The position numbers and the translations under genes were made by a program. Source: Bacteroides pyogenes_A (GTDB lineage Bacteria; Bacteroidota; Bacteroidia; Bacteroidales; Bacteroidaceae). From it: 64,000 nucleotides of DNA. The stretch lies in assembly GCF_048595595.1 (NCBI RefSeq), contig NZ_CP184347.1, one strand, 5' to 3'. Under the pieces are notes generated by a model. It worked only from the letters and a program-made list of their open reading frames with translations. It ran no database searches and had not been told where the DNA came from. Positions within the stretch are counted from its first letter, which is position 1; every line of letters starts with the position of its first letter. This document shows positions 37,171 to 46,276 of this stretch, piece by piece.

Positions 37171-39297
37171 ATGGCAACATTACAAAACATCAGGTCGAAA
37201 GGACCTTTATTGGTGATTGTTATAGGTGTGGCACTATTTGCTTTCATCGCGAGCGATGCTTGGAGGATTGCACAGCCGCACCAGTCGCATGATGTAGGTG
37301 AGATCAACGGAGACGTTCTTTCCGCTCAGGAGTATCAAGGGTTAATAGAAGAATATACCGAAGTGATTAAGCTTTCACGCGGTGTGAACGCTTTGGACGA
37401 TGAACAAACCAATCAGGTGCGCGATGAGGTATGGCGCTCTTATGTTAATAATAAACTGATTGAAAAAGAAGCAAAAAGCCTCGGCCTTATTGTTTCTCCG
37501 GCTGAGGTTCAGGATATCCTGAAGGCGGGAATTCATCCTTTGTTGCAACAGACTCCGTTCCGCAATCCGCAAACAGGAAAGTTTGATAGGGACATGCTCA
37601 ATAAATTCCTCGTGGAATATTCGAGGATGAACGATTCGCAAACGTCGGAACAATATGCTGGGTTGTATAGATACTGGTCGTTTATTCAAAAGACTCTGAT
37701 TCAAAGCCGTTTGGCAGAGAAGTATCAGACGTTGGTTGCCAAAGCGCTTTTCTCTAATCCTGTGGAAGCTCAGTCTGCTTTCGATAGCAGAGTGAATCAA
37801 TATAATCTGCTGTTGACTGCTGTCCCTTATTCTTCTGTAGCCGATTCTGCTGTCTCTGTAAAAGAGTCGGAGCTGAAGGAGTTGTATAACAAAAAGAAAG
37901 AGCAATTCAAACAGTATCAGGAGACACGTGATATTAAATATGTGGATGTTCAGGTGACTGCCAGCGCAGCGGATAAAGCGGCCATTCAGAAAGAAGTAGA
38001 CGAAGCAACGCAGCAATTGGCTGCTGCCACAGGAGACTATATGGCTTTTATTCGTAGTACAGGATCTGAGGTTCCTTATGTCGATCTGTTGTGCAATAAG
38101 GCGGCTTTGCCTTCGGATGTGTCGGCGCGTTTGGATTCTGTTTCTATCGGATCTGTATACGGACCTTACTATAATGGTGTGGATAATACGATTAACTCAT
38201 TCAAGGTGTTGGCGAAAGGGGCTGCTGCCGATTCCGTTCAATTCCGCCAAATTCAGGTGATTGCTGCAGATGCCGCAAAAACAAAAGCTTTATCAGACAG
38301 TATTTATACAGCCTTGAAGGGCGGCGCCGATTTTGTTGAATTGGCCAAGAAATACGGACAAACAGGAGAGTCCAGCTGGTTGACTGCTGCACAATTCGAA
38401 GGTGCCCAGCTTGACGGAGATAATTTGAAGTTTATTTCCACTATTGTCAATACCGGTGTAAACGAACTCGTAAAACTGCCTATGGCACAAGTGGATGTTA
38501 TCTTACAGGTGACTAATAAGAAAGCCGTGAAAGATAAATATAAAGTAGCTGTGGTTAAGCGTAAAGTGGAATTCAGTAAAGAAACATACAACCGTGCTTA
38601 TAATGATTTCAGCCAGTTTATTGCTGCTAACCCAACCTTGGAAAAGATGACCGCGAATGCTGAAGAGGCAGGGTATAAATTGCTTGACAGGTCGGATATC
38701 TCGAGCGCTGAACATGGTATTGGAGGCGTGAGAGGAACGAAGGAAGCATTAAGATGGGTGTTCAGTGCCAAGCCAGGCGATGTTTCCGGCCTGTATGAAT
38801 GTGGAGAAAGCGATCATTTGATGGCAGTGGCTCTGGTAAATGTTACCCCCGAAGGCTATCGTCCGCTGAAAGATGTACAGGAGATCTTGAGAGCTGAAAT
38901 AGTGAAAGACAAGAAAGCGGAGAAGATAATGGCGGATATGAAAGCCGTGAATGCATCGGCATTGGAGCAATATAAAGCAATGCCGGGTACTGTAAGCGAT
39001 TCATTGAAAATGGTGACTTTTGCCGCTCCCGCATATGTGGCTTCATTGCGTAGTAGCGAACCTCTGGTAGGCGCTTATGCTTCGGTTGCGGAAGTCGATA
39101 AATTGAGTGCGCCGATTAAAGGCAATGCTGGAGTCTTTGTATTACAGATGTACGGTAAAGAAAAAAACAGCGAAACCTTTGATGCCAAGGCAGAAGAAAG
39201 CATGTTGGCCAATATGCATGCACGTTTTGCCAGTCGCATGATGAATGATTTGTATCTGAAAGGCAAAGTGAAAGATACTCGTTATTTGTTTTTCTAA
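37171..39297 (+). CDS. PpiD/SurA-like peptidyl-prolyl isomerase
   Basis: 708 residues. An N-terminal membrane anchor (GPLLVIVIGVALFAFIASDAW) is followed by a SurA-like helical domain (about 40-220; VWRSYVNNKLIEKEAKSLGL), a long linker helix with ETRDIKYVDVQV, and parvulin-type rotamase modules (about 345-460, SVQFRQIQVIAADAAKTKALSDSIYTALKGGADFVELAKKYGQTGES; a second, weaker module after 480). It should help outer membrane and periplasmic proteins fold at the inner membrane. It is 120 bp after the CBS gene and has its own terminator. Confidence 0.9.
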   Translation: MATLQNIRSKGPLLVIVIGVALFAFIASDAWRIAQPHQSHDVGEINGDVLSAQEYQGLIEEYTEVIKLSRGVNALDDEQTNQVRDEVWRSYVNNKLIEKEAKSLGLIVSPAEVQDILKAGIHPLLQQTPFRNPQTGKFDRDMLNKFLVEYSRMNDSQTSEQYAGLYRYWSFIQKTLIQSRLAEKYQTLVAKALFSNPVEAQSAFDSRVNQYNLLLTAVPYSSVADSAVSVKESELKELYNKKKEQFKQYQETRDIKYVDVQVTASAADKAAIQKEVDEATQQLAAATGDYMAFIRSTGSEVPYVDLLCNKAALPSDVSARLDSVSIGSVYGPYYNGVDNTINSFKVLAKGAAADSVQFRQIQVIAADAAKTKALSDSIYTALKGGADFVELAKKYGQTGESSWLTAAQFEGAQLDGDNLKFISTIVNTGVNELVKLPMAQVDVILQVTNKKAVKDKYKVAVVKRKVEFSKETYNRAYNDFSQFIAANPTLEKMTANAEEAGYKLLDRSDISSAEHGIGGVRGTKEALRWVFSAKPGDVSGLYECGESDHLMAVALVNVTPEGYRPLKDVQEILRAEIVKDKKAEKIMADMKAVNASALEQYKAMPGTVSDSLKMVTFAAPAYVASLRSSEPLVGAYASVAEVDKLSAPIKGNAGVFVLQMYGKEKNSETFDAKAEESMLANMHARFASRMMNDLYLKGKVKDTRYLFF

Positions 39298-39338
39298 AAC
39301 TACTTTAAAAGTTCCTCTTAAATAATCGGGGAAGAGCA

Positions 39339-39380
39339 GTAAGGGGGGGGCAGAAAAGATGGACAATCCCCTTACTTTCT
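39339..39380 (+). terminator. Terminator of the PpiD-like gene
   Basis: GTAAGGGG (39339-39346) pairs with CCCCTTAC (39368-39375), followed by TTTCT. It lies 41 bp past the stop. A run of eight G is part of the stem and loop. Confidence 0.6.
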
Positions 39381-39828
39381 CTGTAAAAGATAATGCCATC
39401 AACAAATAGTCCTTATGTAACAACGATAGACAGTCTTTTTCTTTTATTCTGCAAAAACACTTTTTGCAGAGTCAGAAACTCTCTTTTTCATTGTTGTCCG
39501 GCAGACTCTCCAAGCATCCTTATAGGCATTTAATAAATGGGCGAATATTATGTTGCTTTTATAGTATGAAGATTATCTTTGCTTTCTGAATTTATAGTCA
39601 AATATTTAAAGGATTTTGACGGTCAATAATGGTCTTTTTAGATTGTCCAAATCTTTAGGGAAAAACAACTGTTCTATTAAACAGATGTGAAAAAGTAGGC
39701 AGATGATTGTTGCGATATGCTACTTTTGCGCCCGTGAATAGGCAGCACGTGCGAGTTCTTGTTTAAGGTTAAAAGTGTTTTTTGAGGGAAGTTTTTGTTA
39801 TCGTTCGTCCCAATTTTTGTAGCTTCAC
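39381..39828. other. Intergenic region with perfect palindrome and extra -7 box
   Basis: Upstream of rlmN. A perfect hairpin, TCTGCAAAAA-CAC-TTTTTGCAGA (39448-39470), stands alone with no T-run after it. TACTTTTG at 39721-39728 matches the -7 consensus and could start a short RNA or a second rlmN transcript. No reading frame here looks coding. Confidence 0.4.
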
Positions 39829-39861
39829 TTTGCAGAAATCGACTTTATTTCCTTACATTTG
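39829..39861 (+). promoter_or_regulatory. Bacteroides promoter for rlmN
   Basis: TTTG at 39829-39832 and TACATTTG at 39854-39861 are separated by 21 bp, matching both boxes and the spacing of the Bacteroides consensus. The rlmN ATG follows 30 bp later. Confidence 0.7.
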
Positions 39862-39890
39862 CAGATATAAAGTGTAAAGAGCAAAATAGA

Positions 39891-40928
39891 ATGTCTAAAT
39901 ATCCCCTCCTTGGAATGACGTTGGCAGAGTTGCAGTCTGTAGCGAAAAGACTGGGTATGCCCGGCTTTTCCGCCAAGCAAATCGCATCCTGGCTTTACGA
40001 TAAGAAAGTTGTTTTAATCGATGACATGACCAATCTTTCGTTGAAGCACAGGAACTTGTTGAAGCAGAATTATGAGGTAGGCGCAATGTCACCTGTAGAT
40101 GAAATGCGTTCTGTCGACGGGACGGTGAAGTACTTGTACAGGGTCGGTGACCATTTTGTCGAGTCGGTATATATTCCTGACGAAGGCCGTGCTACGCTTT
40201 GCGTCTCTTCACAAGTGGGCTGTAAGATGAACTGTCGCTTTTGCATGACAGGTAAACAAGGATATACCGTCAGTTTGACAGCTCATCAGATTATCAACCA
40301 AATACATTCGCTGCCCGAACGGGATAAGCTGACCAATGTGGTGATGATGGGGATGGGAGAACCCCTCGATAATTTAGACGAGCTTTTGAAAGCGCTGGAT
40401 GTGCTCACCGCTTCGTATGGCTATGCGTGGAGTCCTAAACGTATCACTGTGTCCACGGTAGGGTTGCGGAAGGGATTGCGGCGTTTTATCGAAGAGAGTG
40501 AATGCCATCTCGCAATAAGCTTGCATTCTCCGGTCGGCCGGCAACGCGCGGAACTGATGCCGGCTGAGAAAGCGTTTCCGGCGACCGAAATTGTGGAGCT
40601 TCTGAAAAACTATGATTTCAGTAAGCAACGGAGGCTCTCGTTCGAGTATATCATGTTTAAGGGGGTGAACGATTCGCAAGTCTATGCCAAAGAACTTCTA
40701 AAGCTTCTTCGGGGATTGGATTGCCGTATGAACCTGATTCGTTTTCATGCCATACCCGGCGTTGACCTCGAAGGTTCCGATATGGAGACAATCACTCGTT
40801 TCCGCGATTATCTGACTTCGCACGGCTTGTTCACTACCATTCGCGCCTCCAGAGGAGAAGACATCTTTGCCGCCTGCGGCATGTTGTCGACAGCCAAACA
40901 AGAAAAAAAGAATCACATTAACATATAA
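39891..40928 (+). CDS. rlmN: Dual-specificity 23S rRNA/tRNA methyltransferase RlmN
   Basis: 345 residues from ATG 39891 (MSKYPLLGMTLAELQ); longer versions would begin inside the promoter. A radical SAM enzyme that methylates A2503 of 23S rRNA and A37 of some tRNAs. The iron-sulfur cluster motif CKMNCRFC (CxxxCxxC) is at about residue 110, preceded by SSQVG; other blocks are MMGMGEPLDN (about 157), RITVSTVGL, ISLHSPVGRQRAELMP and EYIMFKGVNDS. The conserved C-terminal catalytic cysteine is in EDIFAACGML. A DUF4837 lipoprotein gene follows 11 bp later. Confidence 0.96.
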   Translation: MSKYPLLGMTLAELQSVAKRLGMPGFSAKQIASWLYDKKVVLIDDMTNLSLKHRNLLKQNYEVGAMSPVDEMRSVDGTVKYLYRVGDHFVESVYIPDEGRATLCVSSQVGCKMNCRFCMTGKQGYTVSLTAHQIINQIHSLPERDKLTNVVMMGMGEPLDNLDELLKALDVLTASYGYAWSPKRITVSTVGLRKGLRRFIEESECHLAISLHSPVGRQRAELMPAEKAFPATEIVELLKNYDFSKQRRLSFEYIMFKGVNDSQVYAKELLKLLRGLDCRMNLIRFHAIPGVDLEGSDMETITRFRDYLTSHGLFTTIRASRGEDIFAACGMLSTAKQEKKNHINI

Positions 40929-40939
40929 AACCGAACATC

Positions 40940-41986
40940 ATGAAAAAGTATTTCTCTCTTTTTAGCCTGGCTTTGGCTGTCGTCGTGCTTGCTTCCTGTG
41001 TTGGTGGGAACCCGCTTGCGAGCGGACGTCCGTTTGAGATATTAGTCGTGGTCGATCAAGATGTGTGGGAACGTCCTGCAGGAAGAGCTTTGCATGATGT
41101 GCTCGATACGGATGTGCCGGGTTTGCCTCAGTCCGAACCGTCTTTCCGCATTATGTATACCGCCCCGAAAAATTATGATTCGACTTTAAAATTGATTCGT
41201 AATATTGTTATAGTAGATATACAAGATATTTATACGAAAGCTTCTTTTAAGTTTGCGAGAGATGTGTATGCCGCCCAGCAGATGATTTTGACCATTCAGG
41301 CTCCCGATGAAGAAGAATTCCGCAAGTTTGTGGCGGAAAACAAACAAGTCATTATCGACTTTTTTACACGCGTAGAGATGAATCGCCAGATATCTTTGCT
41401 GGAAAAGAAACATAGCGCGATGATTTCGAATAAGGCAGATAGTTTGTTCGGCTGTGAAGTGTGGTTGCCTGCGGAGTTGAGCTATTCGAAAACAGGGGTG
41501 GATTTTCTGTGGGTATCTACGAATACTGCCAGTGCCGATCGTAACTTTGTGATGTACTCTTACCCGTATACCGACAAAGATACGTTTACCAAAAAGTTTT
41601 TTATACAGAAACGCGACTCTGTGATGAAAGCCAATATTCCCGGTTATAAAGAAGGTGTGTACATGATGACCGACTCTTTGTTGACAGATGTCCGTGCCAT
41701 CAGTGTACATAATGACTACACGATGGAAGTACGCGGCCTGTGGCGTATGAAAGGAGACTTCATGGGCGGCCCGTATGTCTCTCACACTCGTTTGGACAGT
41801 AAGAACAACCGGATTATTACAGCCGAGATATTTGTTTATTCACCCGATAAAATGAAACGAAACCTGGTTCGCCAAATGGAGGCGTCTCTCTACACGTTGA
41901 AACTTCCCGGCGAAGTTCAGCAAAGCCGGATACCTCTGGGGGTAAAAGACGGGGAACAACTTAAAAAACAAGAAAATGGAAAATAA
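40940..41986 (+). CDS. DUF4837 family lipoprotein
   Basis: 348 residues. Lipobox VLASC puts the acylated cysteine near residue 20. Blocks GRPFEILVVVDQDVWERPAGRALHDVLDTDVPGLPQSEPSF, AAQQMILTIQAPDEEEFRKFV and RGLWRMKGDFMGGPYVSHTRLD are those of DUF4837, a Bacteroidota-only family of unknown role. The gene lies between rlmN and pdxA and overlaps the latter by 11 bp, so it is expressed with them, though nothing links it to either function. Confidence 0.85.
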   Translation: MKKYFSLFSLALAVVVLASCVGGNPLASGRPFEILVVVDQDVWERPAGRALHDVLDTDVPGLPQSEPSFRIMYTAPKNYDSTLKLIRNIVIVDIQDIYTKASFKFARDVYAAQQMILTIQAPDEEEFRKFVAENKQVIIDFFTRVEMNRQISLLEKKHSAMISNKADSLFGCEVWLPAELSYSKTGVDFLWVSTNTASADRNFVMYSYPYTDKDTFTKKFFIQKRDSVMKANIPGYKEGVYMMTDSLLTDVRAISVHNDYTMEVRGLWRMKGDFMGGPYVSHTRLDSKNNRIITAEIFVYSPDKMKRNLVRQMEASLYTLKLPGEVQQSRIPLGVKDGEQLKKQENGK

Positions 41987-43073
41987 TAAGATAAGGATAG
42001 GCATCACTCAGGGAGATATTAACGGTGTGGGATATGAAGTTATTTTGAAAACGTTTGCAGATCCGGTCATGCTGGAACTTTGCACTCCCATTATTTACGG
42101 TTCTCCGAAAGTAGCCGCGTATCATCGCAAATCTTTGGATTTGTCTGCCAATTTCAGTATCATCAACTCTGCTTCCGAAGCTTCCTATAATCGTTTGAGC
42201 GTAGTCAATTGTTCGGATGATGAGGTAAAGGTGGAGTTTTCAAAACCCGATCCGGAGGCGGGAAAAGCTGCTTTCGACTCTTTGAAACGCGCGATAGAAG
42301 AATACCGCGAAGGATTGATCGACGTAATCGTGACGGCACCTATCAATAAGCATACAATTCAGTCGGAGGAGTTTGTTTTCCCCGGTCATACGGAGTATAT
42401 CGAGGAGCAATTAGGGAACGGGAACAAGGCATTGATGATCTTGATGAAAGGCGATTTCCGGATGGCTTTGGTTACCACCCATATTCCTGTGAAAGATATT
42501 GCGGCTACCATAACCAAGGAGTTGATTCAAGAGAAACTGATGATATTCCACCGTTGCCTGAAGCAGGATTTCGGTATCGGCGCTCCCCGTATCGCCGTTC
42601 TCTCTCTTAATCCGCATGCCGGAGACGGCGGATTGCTCGGGACGGAAGAGCAGGATATCATTATCCCAGCGATGAAAGAGCTGGCGGATAAGAAGATTCT
42701 TTGTTACGGCCCTTATGCAGCCGACGGCTTCATGGGATCGGGCAATTATTCTCATTTCGACGGAATTCTGGCGATGTATCACGACCAGGGATTGGCTCCA
42801 TTCAAAGCTTTGGCCATGGACGACGGTGTAAATTATACGGCGGGGCTTCCCGTTGTAAGAACTTCGCCTGCACACGGCACCGCCTACGATATCGCCGGCA
42901 AGGGAGTGGCAAGTGAAGACTCTTTCCGACAGGCTGTTTATGCGGCTATCGATGTGTTCCGAAATCGTCGGCGGGAGAAAGAAGCGCGCACCAATCCTTT
43001 GCGGAAACAATATTACGAAAAGCGCGACGACAGCGACAAGCTGAAGTTGGATGTAGTGGCAGACGAAGATTAA
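41976..43073 (+). CDS. pdxA: 4-hydroxythreonine-4-phosphate dehydrogenase
   Basis: 365 residues. PdxA oxidises 4-phosphooxy-L-threonine in pyridoxal phosphate synthesis. Recognisable blocks are RIGITQGDINGVGYEVILK, VTAPINKHTIQ, FPGHTEYIEEQL (metal His), LVTTHIPVKDI, LNPHAGDGGLLGTEEQDII, YHDQGLAPFKALAMDDGVNYTAGLP and RTSPAHGTAYDIAGKG (metal and substrate His). The last 30 residues are charged. Its start lies inside the end of the DUF4837 gene. Confidence 0.96.
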   Translation: MENNKIRIGITQGDINGVGYEVILKTFADPVMLELCTPIIYGSPKVAAYHRKSLDLSANFSIINSASEASYNRLSVVNCSDDEVKVEFSKPDPEAGKAAFDSLKRAIEEYREGLIDVIVTAPINKHTIQSEEFVFPGHTEYIEEQLGNGNKALMILMKGDFRMALVTTHIPVKDIAATITKELIQEKLMIFHRCLKQDFGIGAPRIAVLSLNPHAGDGGLLGTEEQDIIIPAMKELADKKILCYGPYAADGFMGSGNYSHFDGILAMYHDQGLAPFKALAMDDGVNYTAGLPVVRTSPAHGTAYDIAGKGVASEDSFRQAVYAAIDVFRNRRREKEARTNPLRKQYYEKRDDSDKLKLDVVADED

Positions 43074-43150
43074 GGGTCTGGCGGTTTTAATGATAGGCGA
43101 ACGGGAGACTGAGTTCCTGTTTGGCAAATCACTAAATGATAATTATAGTA

Positions 43151-44359
43151 ATGACAAAGACGGAAATACAGCAAGTGAAACTGCGTTTCGGTATTATTGG
43201 CAATACCGAGGCGTTGTTGCGTGCCATCGATATTGCAATTCAGGTAGCGCCTACCGATTTGTCTGTACTGATCACCGGAGAAAGCGGTGTGGGAAAAGAA
43301 AGTTTTCCGCAAATCATTCATCAGTACAGCCGGAGAAAACACGGGCAGTATATTGCAGTGAATTGCGGAGCTATCCCCGAAGGAACAATCGATTCGGAAC
43401 TCTTCGGTCATGAGAAGGGAGCCTTTACCGGAGCAATCGGTGAACGCAAAGGATATTTCGGAGAAGCCGATGGCGGAACAATCTTTCTTGATGAAGTGGG
43501 AGAGTTGCCGTTGCCTACTCAAGCCCGCTTGCTTCGTGTGTTGGAGAGCGGCGAATTTATTAAAGTCGGGTCGTCTAAGGTTCAGAAGACAGATGTCCGT
43601 ATTGTTGCGGCTACGAATGTGAATCTCACTCAAGCCATTGCCGAAGGACGTTTCCGGGAAGATTTGTATTACCGGCTCAACACTGTTCCCATTCAGGTGC
43701 CTCCTTTGCGTGAAAGAGGCGAAGATGTGTTTTTGTTGTTCCGGAAATTTGCGGCAGACTTTGCCGAACGATACCGGATGCCGGCTATTCAACTCACAGA
43801 AGATGCGAAGCGCTTGCTGCTTGATTATTCGTGGCCGGGAAATGTGCGCCAATTGAAGAATATCACCGAACAGATATCGATTATTGAAACGAACCGGGAA
43901 ATTACAGGAGCTATCTTGCAAACCTATCTCCCCGCACAGAACACCCAGCGGCTTCCGGCATTATTGGGGAAGCACGAAAGCAAAAGTTTTGAGAGCGAAC
44001 GTGAAATACTCTACTCGGTCTTGTTCGATATGCGGCAGGAAGTGGCCGAATTGAAGAAGATGGTGCATAACCTGATGGGCGAACGGACGGGGCAAATGAT
44101 GGCTGCTTCCGTAATTGCCCCGCAACCCGTCATGCCGGCCATTATTCATCCTATTCATCCTGTACAGAAAGAAGAAGACGATGATATACAAGATACCGAA
44201 GAGTATGTGGAGGAAACTCTCTCTTTGGATGAAGCCGAAAAAGAGTTGATACGAAAGGCGCTCGACAAACACCACGGGAAACGGAAAAGTGCGGCAAAAG
44301 ATCTGAATATTTCGGAGCGTACCCTTTATAGAAAAATAAAAGAATATGGATTGGATTAA
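43151..44359 (+). CDS. Sigma-54-dependent transcriptional activator without receiver domain
   Basis: About 402 residues from ATG 43151; an ATG five codons earlier (43136) is possible. The protein goes almost directly into the AAA+ domain (about 15-245): Walker A GESGVGKE, the sigma-54-contacting GAFTGA, Walker B GGTIFLDEVGEL, and the second-region REDLYYRLN and WPGNVRQLKN. A variable linker follows (about 250-355, with an acidic run), then a Fis-type helix-turn-helix at the end (KRKSAAKDLNISERTLYRKIKEYG). There is no N-terminal response-regulator domain, so control must come by another route. It overlaps lptE by 14 bp. Confidence 0.92.
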   Translation: MTKTEIQQVKLRFGIIGNTEALLRAIDIAIQVAPTDLSVLITGESGVGKESFPQIIHQYSRRKHGQYIAVNCGAIPEGTIDSELFGHEKGAFTGAIGERKGYFGEADGGTIFLDEVGELPLPTQARLLRVLESGEFIKVGSSKVQKTDVRIVAATNVNLTQAIAEGRFREDLYYRLNTVPIQVPPLRERGEDVFLLFRKFAADFAERYRMPAIQLTEDAKRLLLDYSWPGNVRQLKNITEQISIIETNREITGAILQTYLPAQNTQRLPALLGKHESKSFESEREILYSVLFDMRQEVAELKKMVHNLMGERTGQMMAASVIAPQPVMPAIIHPIHPVQKEEDDDIQDTEEYVEETLSLDEAEKELIRKALDKHHGKRKSAAKDLNISERTLYRKIKEYGLD

Positions 44360-44873
44360 AAGAAGAATATATATCCTGTTGTTGCCGGCATTGCTGTCGA
44401 TGGCTTTTGCCTGTAGCGTGTCTTACAAGTTTAACGGCTCGTCTATCAATTACGATAAGGTGAAAACAATTTCCATTACCGAGTTTCCCATCAAGTCGGA
44501 GTATGTGTATGCTCCTTTGGCGACAAAGTTTAATGAAGACTTAAAAGATATCTTTATCAGGCAGACGCGTTTGCAAATGGTCAGGCCCAATCAAAATGCC
44601 GACTTGCAGATTGACGGTGAAATCACCGGTTACAATCAATACAACCAAGCCGTATCTGCCGACGGGTATTCTTCGGAAACCAAATTGACGATTACCGTAA
44701 ACGTTCGTTTTGTCAACAACACGAATCATGCCGAAGACTTCGAACAGCAGTTTACCGCTTTCCGTACTTACGATTCCCGGCAATTGCTGACAGCCGTGCA
44801 AGACGTTCTGATTGCCGAAATGACCAAAGAGATAACCGACCAAATATTTAATGCGACTGTCGCAAACTGGTAA
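44346..44873 (+). CDS. lptE: LPS assembly lipoprotein LptE
   Basis: 175 residues. Lipobox MAFAC places the acylated cysteine near residue 23. The fold-typical start VSYKFNGSSINYDKVKTISI and later AEDFEQQFTAFRTYDS and EMTKEITDQIFNATVANW match the LptE/LPS-assembly family of Bacteroidota, which plugs the LptD barrel that inserts lipopolysaccharide in the outer leaflet. The 14-bp overlap with the sigma-54 activator implies coupled translation. A TPR-like protein gene and secG follow on the same strand. Confidence 0.85.
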   Translation: MDWIKRRIYILLLPALLSMAFACSVSYKFNGSSINYDKVKTISITEFPIKSEYVYAPLATKFNEDLKDIFIRQTRLQMVRPNQNADLQIDGEITGYNQYNQAVSADGYSSETKLTITVNVRFVNNTNHAEDFEQQFTAFRTYDSRQLLTAVQDVLIAEMTKEITDQIFNATVANW

Positions 44874-44883
44874 TTTAATTTAA

Positions 44884-45762
44884 ATGACTTCCGCCAACCT
44901 TCAAGAATGGATTGAGCATCCCGAAAAACTCGATAGGGATACGCTGTACGAGCTACGCAATATGCTTGCGAGATATCCTTATTTCCAGACGCTCCGCCTG
45001 CTGTATCTCAAAAATTTATATATCCTTCACGATATCAGTTTTGGGACGGAGTTGCGTAAGTCCGTTTTGTATGCGGCTGACCGACAAAAACTGTTTTACC
45101 TCATCGAGGCCGGAAATTTTGCCATACAGCCGCGAAAAGAGAATATTGCAGCTGAAGAGGCTGTTGAAGAGGAACCTTCTGTCGACCGTACGTTGGCTCT
45201 GATCGACGCTTTTTTGGCTAACGCCCCTGAAGAAATAACCAATCAAACGGGTTTGCCCGATTGCAGTACCGACTATACGGCTTACCTGTTGCAGGATGAA
45301 GCGGCGGGTGAAGTTGCCGAACCGCACCATCGGCTGAAGGGATACGAGCTGATCGACCATTTCATCGAGAATAGCGAAAAAGATGTTCTTTTGCCGATGA
45401 GAGGGGGAACTGACAATTCTTCGGCAGGATTGTCGCGCAATGATTCGGAACCTTCTGCCGACCCGGAGTATGATGTTAGAGTGCATGAGAAAGAAATAAA
45501 GTCGGGAAACGAGAATGTTGCAGTGCATAAAGAAGTAAGCACATGCGCCGAGAGTATTCAAGATGATCGGGTGGAGAAAGAAGACGAGGATGACAGCTGT
45601 TTTACTGAAACTTTAGCTAAAATATACATAAAACAGCAACGATATTCGAAAGCTCTTGAAATAATTAAAAAATTAAGTTTGAAATATCCAAAAAAAAACG
45701 CTTACTTTGCAGACCAAATCCGTTTTTTAGAGAAATTGATTATTAACGCTAATTCAAAATAA
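44884..45762 (+). CDS. Hypothetical protein with C-terminal TPR-like repeat
   Basis: 292 residues with no signal peptide. The N-terminal 75 residues (LQEWIEHPEKLDRDTLYELRNMLARYPYFQTLRLLYLKNLY) are conserved in Bacteroidota proteins of this position. A long low-complexity acidic middle follows. The last 60 residues form a TPR-like hairpin (CFTETLAKIYIKQQRYSKALEIIKKLSLKYPKKNAYFADQI). Placement between lptE and secG suggests an envelope-related helper, but no function can be assigned. Confidence 0.82.
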   Translation: MTSANLQEWIEHPEKLDRDTLYELRNMLARYPYFQTLRLLYLKNLYILHDISFGTELRKSVLYAADRQKLFYLIEAGNFAIQPRKENIAAEEAVEEEPSVDRTLALIDAFLANAPEEITNQTGLPDCSTDYTAYLLQDEAAGEVAEPHHRLKGYELIDHFIENSEKDVLLPMRGGTDNSSAGLSRNDSEPSADPEYDVRVHEKEIKSGNENVAVHKEVSTCAESIQDDRVEKEDEDDSCFTETLAKIYIKQQRYSKALEIIKKLSLKYPKKNAYFADQIRFLEKLIINANSK

Positions 45763-45768
45763 CTAAAG

Positions 45769-46146
45769 ATGTACTTATTATTGATTATTTTAATGGTTAT
45801 AGCATCCTTGTTGATGTGCTTCATTGTGCTGATTCAGAATTCGAAAGGAGGCGGTTTGGCTTCCGGTTTCTCTTCATCCAATGCAATTATGGGTGTGCGT
45901 AAGACTACCGATTTTCTGGAAAAAGCGACATGGTTCCTGGCTGCTTTCATGGTTGTGATGAGCATTGCCGCAGCTTATGCCCTTCCGAGTGCTTCGGCAA
46001 CGCAGGATGTGGTGTTGGAACAAGCACAGAAAGATGAACAGACTAACCCGTATAACATGCCTGCCGGTACGGACGCTCCGAAAACCGACGAAGTGCCCGC
46101 TCAATCAGAGCCTGCCACAGAGACTCCGGCGCCTGTTGCAGAATAG
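45769..46146 (+). CDS. secG: Preprotein translocase subunit SecG
   Basis: 125 residues. Two membrane segments (about 3-22, LLIILMVIASLLMCFIVLIQ, and about 55-75, ATWFLAAFMVVMSIAAAYAL) flank the family motif QNSKGGGLASGF. The C-terminal 45 residues form a proline-, glutamate- and threonine-rich tail, longer than in E. coli and common in Bacteroidota. SecG helps SecYE translocation, working with the SecA encoded at 25-28 kb. Confidence 0.93.
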   Translation: MYLLLIILMVIASLLMCFIVLIQNSKGGGLASGFSSSNAIMGVRKTTDFLEKATWFLAAFMVVMSIAAAYALPSASATQDVVLEQAQKDEQTNPYNMPAGTDAPKTDEVPAQSEPATETPAPVAE

Positions 46147-46189
46147 CCTCAGGCTTTTCTGTCGGTAGCTGTTATACTTGATTTGATAG

Positions 46190-46232
46190 GCGAAGCGGTA
46201 ACTCTGTCCGGGTTGCGGCTTCGCTTACTTTT
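46190..46232 (+). terminator. secG terminator
   Basis: GCGAAGC (46190-46196) pairs with GCTTCGC (46218-46224), followed by TTACTTTTTT. It is 44 bp after the secG stop and closes the pdxA to secG gene group. Confidence 0.75.
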
Positions 46233-46276
46233 TTGCGCCGGATTTATTATTAACTAACTATTTATAATTTAATAAA

